A stretch of 5,022 nucleotides of DNA, from positions 1 to 5,022 of the forward strand of contig DXGG01000100.1 in assembly GCA_019114015.1 (NCBI GenBank), in the 5' to 3' direction. Under the pieces are notes generated by a model. That model saw nothing but the letters and a program-made list of their open reading frames with translations, did no database searches and was not told where the DNA came from. This stretch comes from Candidatus Onthomorpha intestinigallinarum. GTDB taxonomy: Bacteria > Bacteroidota > Bacteroidia > Bacteroidales > P3. The position numbers and the translations under genes are program-made. Positions 1-5,022 of the stretch are shown here, piece after piece. Numbering within the stretch: position 1 is the stretch's first letter; each line of letters opens with the position of its first letter.

Positions 1-20
1 CTGCCTATCTTCATGGTCAT
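1..20 (-). CDS. Possible start of the next downstream gene (only first codons in window)
   Basis: On the minus strand an ATG at 20-18 opens a frame reading M-T-M-K-I-G before the window edge. A second ATG at 14-12 gives M-K-I-G. The frame has no other ATG, GTG or TTG back to the SDR stop at 129. It lies in the same direction as all the other genes, about 108 nt beyond that stop, which is consistent with another operon member. Nothing can be said about the product from six or seven codons. Confidence 0.35.
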
Positions 21-101
21 AAAACGTTTGTTGATTCTGATTTTCTCTTTTCTGAATTCATTTTTTTCTTTCTTGATTCCAATTTTCTCTTTCTTGATTC
101 C
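18..101 (-). repeat. Tandem 21-bp degenerate repeats after the SDR gene
   Basis: Read on the minus strand, four consecutive 21-bp units fill this stretch: 101-81, 80-60, 59-39 and 38-18. Units 1 and 2 share the first 14 bases (GGAATCAAGAAAGA). Unit 3 is degenerate but keeps the AGAAAAGAGAAAAT-like core. Unit 4 matches only in its first half (AGAATCAACAAA) and should be treated as doubtful. The period is seven codons. In the phase of the preceding SDR gene the units read GIKKEKI, GIKKEKN and EFRKEKI. The block lies wholly between the SDR stop and the possible next start. Function is unknown; replication slippage in purine-rich DNA would explain it. Confidence 0.75.
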
Positions 102-128
102 GTAAAACTGAAATAAAGAAAGAAAAAA

Positions 129-1115
129 TCACCTCAACCATTTCTCTTTCCTGTACCATGCCACCGTCTTCTCGACGCCTTTTTTCAAATCGTACTGCGG
201 CACATAGTTCAGGTCCCTTTTCAAGTCCTCTATGTCGCAATCCCAATTCCTTGCGGCCATAATGGCATATTTGTCCCTGTTGAGGGTAAACTGTCTGCCC
301 GTAAGCCTGCCGACACAGTCCAGAAACATGGAAATCCATTTCACGACAAACAACGGGAACTTCAGCTTGAGTGTCCATACCCCCAAAGCTTGTCTGGAAA
401 TTTCCGCATATTCGGAATCAAGATACATTCTTCCGTCACTGACAAAATAAGTCTTGCCTGTCACAGGTGTTTCAAAAGCAGAAATACATACCTGCACAAG
501 GTCTTCGCAATAAACGAAAGTCAGATGCTGTCTTACAAAACCGAGATACGGTTCTATGTGATTATCAATAGTTTGAAAGAACAGAAAGTAATCTGTTTCA
601 CGTGGACCATACACCCCGGTAGGTCTCAATATCACATATCTGCCCTTAAAATTGTCTCTGATATATTCCTCCGCCTTCAATTTGGAACGTCCGTAGGCAG
701 TATTGGGTTTGTTTTCGTCCGTAACCCTTGCCTTCTCGAATGTTGTTTCGTCCGCAGGTCCGTGGGCGGCAAAAGACGAAAGGTATATCAACTTTGTCTC
801 ATCCGGATTTAAAGCATCGACCAGATTTTTTGTCAAACCGAAATTAATCCTTTCGAAGTCTTCCAAACGTTTTGCCTTGGTCAGACCTGCCAAGTGGAAT
901 ACGCAGTCAAACCGTTCCTTTTCCAGTTCCTCATGCAACAATTGAGGATTGTCCAATGAAAGGGTAATGAAGTTTATCCTTTCATCCTGCAAATACTTTC
1001 TGCTTGAGTTTTTCCTTACTCCCGCATATACGGTATATTTATCCGTTTTAAGCAAACTGTCTATAAGGGTGCTGCCTATGAATCCGCTTGCTCCCGTTAC
1101 CAGAACTTTTGTCAT
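129..1115 (-). CDS. Extended-SDR NAD(P)-dependent epimerase/reductase, candidate sphingolipid keto-reductase
   Basis: This complete 328-residue protein is a member of the extended short-chain dehydrogenase/reductase (epimerase/dehydratase) family. The N-terminal Rossmann motif is TGASGFIG (7-14), followed by HLAG (74-77). The catalytic Ser lies in YLSSFAAHG (111-119), and the catalytic pair is Y141 and K145 in YGRSK. RPTGVYGP (164-171) is also typical of the family. A hydrophobic stretch at about 252-269 (from KFPLFVVKW to LDCVG) may contact the membrane. The gene starts 4 nt after the stop of the GNAT-like gene, so the two are probably translationally coupled. Sugar-nucleotide epimerase is the default annotation. 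With serine palmitoyltransferase two genes upstream, reduction of the 3-keto group of 3-ketosphinganine or 3-ketoceramide is more attractive, as for the atypical SDR CerR of Caulobacter. Substrate and step order cannot be read from sequence. The first few hundred codons are visibly richer in G and C than the genes at the right end of the window. Confidence 0.87.
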   Translation of the reverse strand: MTKVLVTGASGFIGSTLIDSLLKTDKYTVYAGVRKNSSRKYLQDERINFITLSLDNPQLLHEELEKERFDCVFHLAGLTKAKRLEDFERINFGLTKNLVDALNPDETKLIYLSSFAAHGPADETTFEKARVTDENKPNTAYGRSKLKAEEYIRDNFKGRYVILRPTGVYGPRETDYFLFFQTIDNHIEPYLGFVRQHLTFVYCEDLVQVCISAFETPVTGKTYFVSDGRMYLDSEYAEISRQALGVWTLKLKFPLFVVKWISMFLDCVGRLTGRQFTLNRDKYAIMAARNWDCDIEDLKRDLNYVPQYDLKKGVEKTVAWYRKEKWLR

Positions 1116-1119
1116 TGTA

Positions 1120-2247
1120 TTATTCTATGGATTTGATGTAAGCCCTTCTTCTTACCGCTATGCGGCTGTCGTATTTCTCCCATACGCGTGCGGCAAGGTT
1201 GTCTTCCAGTTGAGGATTGGCTATTGCCATTTTTGCTCCGAGTTCTATGTATTTCTTGTTCATCTCGGCGTAGTAAATGGAATGTATCCCCTTTTTCTGC
1301 CATTCGGGTTTCACTCCGTTAAGGTAGAGATCTATGTTTTCAAAGTTCTTCAATGCTTTCAGGATATGAAACCAGCCGAACGGGAAAAGCCTGCCCTTGG
1401 ATTTTCTGAGAGCCTTGCTCAATGAAGGCATGGATATTCCGAAAGCCACTATATTATCTTCCGTATCTACCACAAGGCAAATAAGTCTCTTGTCCAGAAA
1501 AGGAAAATACTGTTTGATGTAAAACTGCTTTTGTTTGTCGTTCAAGGGAACATAACCGAAAAGACCGGAGAAGGCTTCGTTCAATGTGTCAAACAGTTTC
1601 AATCCGTACTTTTCGGCTATCTTTTTCATACTCATGCCTTCCACTATACTCAATTGATACTTGTCCTTAATCATTTCATTTATGCGACAAACCTTCTCGG
1701 GTATGGGCTGATTGGCCTGTATCTGGTATTGAATCCAATCAACAGCCTTTTTGTATGAAAGGTTTTCCATGTGTTGGGGATAATAAGGAGGATTGTAATA
1801 GCAGGCCATAGGACAATCAACATCGAATCCATCCACTATCATTCCTTCCTTGTCCATATCGGTAAAACCCATAGGGCCTACTATTTCAGTCATTCCATGT
1901 TCCTTTCCCCATCGTGCGACACTATCAAGAAGAGATTCACACACCTTTTCGTCGTTGACAAAATCCAACCAACCGAATCTTACTCTTTTCTCATTCCATA
2001 TTTCGTTGGATTTTCTGTTGATTATCCCCACTATCCTGCCTACGACCTCTTTTCCACTGTATGCCAGAAATATCTTGCAGTCACAATAATCCAAAGCAGG
2101 ATTCTTTTTAGGATTAAAAGTCGTTTTTTCATCCATTATCAAAGACGGAACCCACATACTGTCATTCTTGAACAATTTGTAGGGAAATTCAAGAAACTTT
2201 CTAAAGTCCTTTTTCGTTGTAACCTCTCTTGTAGTTATTTGATTCAT
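1120..2247 (-). CDS. GNAT-like N-acyltransferase, candidate bacterial ceramide synthase
   Basis: This complete 375-residue protein belongs to a conserved family of long GNAT-like proteins, usually annotated only as N-acetyltransferase or hypothetical. The N-terminal half carries family signatures: YKLFKNDSMWVP (23-34), VVGRIVGIIN (68-77), a VGPMGFTDMDKEGM block (123-136), and YNPPYYPQHME (151-161). The C-terminal half has a GNAT motif-A-like segment, GVKPEWQKKGIHSIYY (311-326), with the Q-x-x-G type acyl-CoA pyrophosphate loop. The segment RLFPFGWFHILKALK (286-300) is hydrophobic or amphipathic and could lie on a membrane. No signal peptide is seen. It starts 25 nt after the serine palmitoyltransferase stop and ends 4 nt before the SDR start. 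That position suggests it N-acylates the sphingoid base or 3-ketosphinganine, as proposed for Caulobacter bCerS, which I recall as also GNAT-related. Family membership is well supported. The ceramide-synthase role and the acyl donor (CoA or ACP) are inference. Confidence 0.85.
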   Translation of the reverse strand: MNQITTREVTTKKDFRKFLEFPYKLFKNDSMWVPSLIMDEKTTFNPKKNPALDYCDCKIFLAYSGKEVVGRIVGIINRKSNEIWNEKRVRFGWLDFVNDEKVCESLLDSVARWGKEHGMTEIVGPMGFTDMDKEGMIVDGFDVDCPMACYYNPPYYPQHMENLSYKKAVDWIQYQIQANQPIPEKVCRINEMIKDKYQLSIVEGMSMKKIAEKYGLKLFDTLNEAFSGLFGYVPLNDKQKQFYIKQYFPFLDKRLICLVVDTEDNIVAFGISMPSLSKALRKSKGRLFPFGWFHILKALKNFENIDLYLNGVKPEWQKKGIHSIYYAEMNKKYIELGAKMAIANPQLEDNLAARVWEKYDSRIAVRRRAYIKSIE

Positions 2248-2272
2248 AATTCCGAACGGTTGAAAAGAAAAG

Positions 2273-3460
2273 CTATTTGATTATATCGTGCTTACGGAAC
2301 ACTTTTGTCAGTTTGTCTATCGCCTCATCTACCTGTTCTATTGTGTGGGTAGCCATCAATGAAAACCTTATGAGAGTATCCTCGGGTGAACATGCCGGAG
2401 GTATTACCGGATTTACAAATACACCCTGTTCGTACAATTCCTGGGTAATCATGAATGTCTTATAGTTATCCCTTATATAAAGAGGAATTATAGGCGTTTC
2501 TGTACATCCTATTTCAAAGCCGAGAGTCTTGAATGCATTGAGAGAATAATTGGTTATCTTCCAAAGGTTTTCAATTCTTTCAGGTTCCTGTCTGATTATA
2601 TCCAAGGCGGCTATTACGCTTGCGGTGGCTGCCGGAGATATAGAAGCGGAAAAAATATACGGACGCGAATGATGTCTAAGAAAATTGATGGTTTCAGCAT
2701 CCGTAGCTATGAAACCTCCTATCGTAGCAAGAGACTTGCTGAACGTACCCATTATAAGGTCAACCCTGTCCGTCAGTCCAAGATGGCTGCACAAGCCTTC
2801 TCCGTTTTTTCCGAAAACTCCAAGACTGTGGGCTTCGTCAACATAAACCGAACAGTTGTATTTGTCTGCCAAATCGGTTATTTCCTTAAGTTTTGCCACA
2901 TCCCCTTCCATTGAAAACACTCCGTCAATAACTATAAGTTTTACACTGTCGTAAGGAATCTTTTTCAAGATTGATTCCAAGGATGACATGTCATTGTGTT
3001 TGTATTTGTAAGAGGTTGCGAATGAAAGTCTCTTGCCCTCCACTATAGAAGCATGGTTCAATTCATCGCAAATGATGTAATCTCCTCTTTTTGTGATTGT
3101 AGGTATCACTCCTATATTTGCATGGAATCCTGTAGAATACAATATTGCCTTTTCTTTTCCGACAAATTTTGCCAGTTTTTCTTCCAGTTCAGTATGAATG
3201 TCCAATGTTCCGTTCAAAAAAGGTGAACCTGCACAACCAGTTCCGTATTTTCTTACAGCCTCAATAGTAGCCTCCTTTATCTTAGGGTGATTTGTAAGAC
3301 CCAAATAACTGTTCGAACCGAACATCAACACTCTTTTTCCGTGCATTAAAACCTCTGTATCCTGCTCGCTTTCTATCTCCCTGAAATACGGATAACACCC
3401 CAAAGCCTTCACTTTCTGTGGTTCATCATATTGAGCCAATCTTGCACGTAACTGTTTCAT
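2273..3460 (-). CDS. spt: Serine palmitoyltransferase (alpha-oxoamine synthase family)
   Basis: This 395-residue PLP enzyme is complete. Serine palmitoyltransferase condenses L-serine with a long-chain acyl thioester, releasing CO2 and giving 3-ketosphinganine, the first step of sphingolipid synthesis. Visible landmarks are GSNSYLGL (48-55), the glycine-rich YGTGCAGSPFLNGT (72-85), NHAS with H136 that stacks on PLP, and VDEAHSLG (207-214) with PLP-contacting D208 and H211. The Schiff-base lysine is K242 in GTFSKSLA (238-245). R365 in the C-terminal domain, after PPACSPEDTL, is a likely substrate-carboxylate contact. Close relatives are 8-amino-7-oxononanoate synthase (BioF), KBL and ALAS. I prefer SPT because the GTFSKSLATIGGFIA stretch and the N-terminal YPYFREIES region resemble Bacteroidetes SPT, and the two following genes suit lipid synthesis. 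No biotin genes are visible. The start ATG fits the family's N-terminus. It follows a 26-nt, almost purely A/T leader with no Shine-Dalgarno sequence, as is common in Bacteroidota. Confidence 0.9.
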   Translation of the reverse strand: MKQLRARLAQYDEPQKVKALGCYPYFREIESEQDTEVLMHGKRVLMFGSNSYLGLTNHPKIKEATIEAVRKYGTGCAGSPFLNGTLDIHTELEEKLAKFVGKEKAILYSTGFHANIGVIPTITKRGDYIICDELNHASIVEGKRLSFATSYKYKHNDMSSLESILKKIPYDSVKLIVIDGVFSMEGDVAKLKEITDLADKYNCSVYVDEAHSLGVFGKNGEGLCSHLGLTDRVDLIMGTFSKSLATIGGFIATDAETINFLRHHSRPYIFSASISPAATASVIAALDIIRQEPERIENLWKITNYSLNAFKTLGFEIGCTETPIIPLYIRDNYKTFMITQELYEQGVFVNPVIPPACSPEDTLIRFSLMATHTIEQVDEAIDKLTKVFRKHDIIK

Positions 3461-3486
3461 ACTGTTTATTTTATATTTAAATTATT

Positions 3487-4377
3487 TTACTGATTGATTT
3501 CCTTTTCTATATTTTCCAAAAGTCTGCTGCATCCTATCCTGAAATAATTGGGAGAATCGTATGCAACAGATGTAAAAAATCTGTGTATTTGTCTGTATTC
3601 CAATGCCTGCAAACTTGTATTCACTCCACCAGACACTTTCAGTCCTTTCATTACACCGTGTTTAAAGAAATATTTTCTGATTGCCAGCAACATGACACAA
3701 ACGGAATATATGTCAGCTCCTTTTGAAATTTTTCCGGTGGATGTTTTGATAAAATCCGCTCCGGATTCCAAAGCCAAAAGAGACGCTTTCATTATTTTTG
3801 ACATACTGTCCAACTCTCCCGTTTCCAATATTACTTTCAATGCTGTTTTACCGTTCAATGTCTTAATCAAATCCCTTATCCTTGAAATTTCATCTCCAAC
3901 TTCATTGTAAGCACCTTCCAAGAACACTCCCCTGTTAAGACAAATGTCTATTTCATCCGCACCGTTCTTAACCGAATAGACAATATCCTCCAATTTGGCA
4001 TCAAGCGACAGTTGTGAATGAGGAAATCCGGCACTTACGACGACAGATCTTATGTTTTTATTTTTTTTGTATTTGTTTATCGACCCTATTAAATTGGAAT
4101 AACTACATACACCGGCCACAGTATAACTCTCTCCTTTATAATCGAAAACGGAAGCATCGGACATACGCTTTATACTTAGATCATTTTCCGTATCCGCGAG
4201 AGAAGTTAAATCCAAAAAACCTATCAAGGACAACAGATCATCATTTGAAGGTTTATCTGCAAACCAAGCAAAACTCAAAGCATCTACTTTCTGCTTAAAT
4301 AAGTCTACATCATCATTTTCAACAAGCTGTAAAAGTAAATCCTCACATTCCATCCCGTTCAAATCCTTGGTATTCAT
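3487..4377 (-). CDS. deoC: Deoxyribose-phosphate aldolase family protein (divergent DeoC)
   Basis: This 296-residue class I aldolase resembles DeoC, which cleaves 2-deoxyribose 5-phosphate to glyceraldehyde 3-phosphate and acetaldehyde in deoxynucleoside catabolism. Catalytic positions can be matched to E. coli DeoC. The Schiff-base lysine is K211 in GADFIKTSTGK (E. coli K167). The second active-site lysine is K247 in GLKVSGG (K201). The acid is D144 in ADEIDI (D102), and the FLDLT motif carries D56 (D16). KVILETGEL is at 181-189. About 40 extra N-terminal residues compared with E. coli are usual for longer Bacteroidetes forms. Some conserved spots are altered: the usual C-x-YP motif reads CSYSN (91-95), and the usual KPAGG reads KVSGG (247-251). 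The start ATG sits inside the stop of the upstream LutB-like gene. The gene ends in TAA, 26 nt before the serine palmitoyltransferase start. The fold and active site look sound. The true substrate is less certain because of the changes and the lack of other nucleoside genes nearby. Confidence 0.88.
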   Translation of the reverse strand: MNTKDLNGMECEDLLLQLVENDDVDLFKQKVDALSFAWFADKPSNDDLLSLIGFLDLTSLADTENDLSIKRMSDASVFDYKGESYTVAGVCSYSNLIGSINKYKKNKNIRSVVVSAGFPHSQLSLDAKLEDIVYSVKNGADEIDICLNRGVFLEGAYNEVGDEISRIRDLIKTLNGKTALKVILETGELDSMSKIMKASLLALESGADFIKTSTGKISKGADIYSVCVMLLAIRKYFFKHGVMKGLKVSGGVNTSLQALEYRQIHRFFTSVAYDSPNYFRIGCSRLLENIEKEINQ

Positions 4378-5022
4378 CTATCAAGTTGCTGCTTTGTCCG
4401 TATAACATTAAAACTTTCATCTGCAAATTTAGGCATTTGCCTTGTTTTTCGCACGGAACTTGGAATTATTAACTTTATTTTCATTCCTTTTCTCCATGAT
4501 TTTTTGTTCATTTTGGACCTGTCAATTAAAAATTTCTTCAATTTGGATGCAAACATATTATCCCCAAAATCCATTATTTTGGATTCAAAGAAAAAATTTC
4601 TGTTCTCTATCATCAAATCCGTCAAAGGAATATTCACAGGACATATTTTTGAACAATTTCCGCATAAAACAGAATTAAAACTCAAGTGTTTGTGACTTTC
4701 GAAATTTTCAAGAAAGGGTAATACAACATTTGCCAATGGTCCTGTAAACACATTGTTGTAGGGTTCATCAGAAATGGTATTGTAAACGGGACAAACTCTC
4801 TTGCAGGCTCCGCAATCGATGCAAAGCAAAGCCTTTCGCTGGTTTTTTGTAGCCAGAATATTTGATCTTCCGTTATCTACCAGGAAAACATGTGATTCCG
4901 TTCCTTCCGCAGAGTTGTCGGGATTGAATACTGCGGACAAAAACGGGAAATCTACATTTTCCCTGTATATGGAATATATATGGGAAAACAATTCAATATC
5001 CTTAATATTACATATGAACTTG
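4374..5022 (-). CDS. lutB: LutB/LldF-like iron-sulfur protein, C-terminal part (5' end cut by window edge)
   Basis: This is the C-terminal part of a lactate-utilisation-type (LUD) Fe-S protein. In this family LutB works with LutA and LutC in L-lactate oxidation to pyruvate in the cytoplasm. About 215 residues are visible. The frame stays open from the stop at 4374 to the right edge, so the TTG at 4991 is not needed as a start and the true start lies outside. The family motif VDNGR is at about residues 48-52 of the visible part. A ferredoxin-like CIDCGACKRVCP follows, with Cys at about 67, 70, 73 and 77. A second cluster motif, LCGNCSKICP, has Cys at about 120, 123 and 127. The tail MPKFADESFN matches the end of LutB proteins as I remember them. 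The stop overlaps the next gene's ATG (ATGA), suggesting translational coupling. No lutA or lutC is visible, so the lactate role is a family inference. The region is very A/T-rich. Confidence 0.85.
   Translation of the reverse strand, partial: KFICNIKDIELFSHIYSIYRENVDFPFLSAVFNPDNSAEGTESHVFLVDNGRSNILATKNQRKALLCIDCGACKRVCPVYNTISDEPYNNVFTGPLANVVLPFLENFESHKHLSFNSVLCGNCSKICPVNIPLTDLMIENRNFFFESKIMDFGDNMFASKLKKFLIDRSKMNKKSWRKGMKIKLIIPSSVRKTRQMPKFADESFNVIRTKQQLDR

Noticed and set aside
118..150. Possible terminator-like hairpin at the SDR 3' end (arms 140-150 and 118-129) followed by T-rich sequence on the minus strand
   Set aside because: The stem is almost all A-T with a G-U pair and a bulged T, and it overlaps the stop codon. 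It is too weak to call and may come only from purine-rich low-complexity sequence.
58..378. Minus-strand 106-codon frame overlapping the end of the SDR gene and containing NQER-type repeats
   Set aside because: Most of it lies inside the well-supported SDR gene in another frame. The repeated NQER words are just the 21-bp repeats read in a second phase.
1112..1303. 63-codon minus-strand frame inside the GNAT-like gene
   Set aside because: It lies in an alternative frame within the conserved C-terminal GNAT region and has no motif of its own.
390..1425. Several plus-strand open frames of 80-158 codons opposite the SDR and GNAT-like genes
   Set aside because: They are antisense to complete genes with clear family motifs, have no recognisable domains, and have compositions expected of shadow frames.
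2273..3460. Annotation of the PLP enzyme as BioF or KBL
   Set aside because: It is the same superfamily and cannot be fully excluded, but the sequence around K242, the N-terminal region and the lipid-type neighbours fit Bacteroidetes serine palmitoyltransferase better. No biotin or threonine-catabolism genes are present.
3461..3486. Possible separate promoter for the SPT gene in the A/T-rich 26-bp gap
   Set aside because: I found no Bacteroidota-type TAnnTTTG -7 element in the gap or in the stretch just upstream of it. The A/T-rich sequence is better explained as a translation-initiation leader.
4989..4991. TTG at 4991 as the start of the LutB-like gene
   Set aside because: The frame remains open to the window edge, and the visible part lacks the N-terminal LUD portion normal for LutB. 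The gene is therefore truncated by the window and does not start here.

Overview
The window looks like chromosomal DNA of a low-GC member of the Bacteroidota, most likely order Bacteroidales. Three things point there. The serine palmitoyltransferase-type enzyme closely resembles the Bacteroides/Porphyromonas sphingolipid enzyme. The LutB-type Fe-S protein and the long DeoC have Bacteroidales-like sequences. Genes start without Shine-Dalgarno sequences, behind A/T-rich leaders. The assignment rests on recalled family resemblance, not on a search.

All genes lie on the minus strand, so transcription runs from high to low coordinates. In that order: (1) the C-terminal part of a LutB/LldF-like 4Fe-4S protein, cut by the right edge (5022-4374); (2) a divergent deoxyribose-phosphate aldolase, DeoC family (4377-3487), overlapping gene 1 by ATGA; (3) a serine palmitoyltransferase-like alpha-oxoamine synthase (3460-2273); (4) a 375-residue GNAT-like acyltransferase (2247-1120); (5) an extended-SDR NAD(P)-dependent epimerase/reductase (1115-129), 4 nt after gene 4; (6) a 128-bp spacer with tandem 21-bp repeats, ending in what may be the first codons of another gene (20-1). 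Junctions are -4, +26, +25 and +4 nt, so the whole block could be one transcript. No gene-free stretch exceeds 300 bases.

The main biological reading is that genes 3-5 form a compact sphingolipid module. Serine palmitoyltransferase condenses L-serine with a fatty acyl thioester to 3-ketosphinganine. The GNAT-like protein is a good candidate for the N-acyltransferase (bacterial ceramide synthase). The SDR is a good candidate for reducing the 3-keto group, before or after acylation. This parallels the spt/bCerS/cerR set described in Caulobacter. The roles of genes 4 and 5 here are inferred from family and context only. The link between the LutB-like/DeoC pair and this module is unclear.

No RNA genes, mobile elements, CRISPR arrays or convincing promoters or terminators were seen. 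The least expected sequence structure is the repeat block at 18-101. It keeps the reading phase of the SDR gene and stays open after its stop codon up to the left edge.
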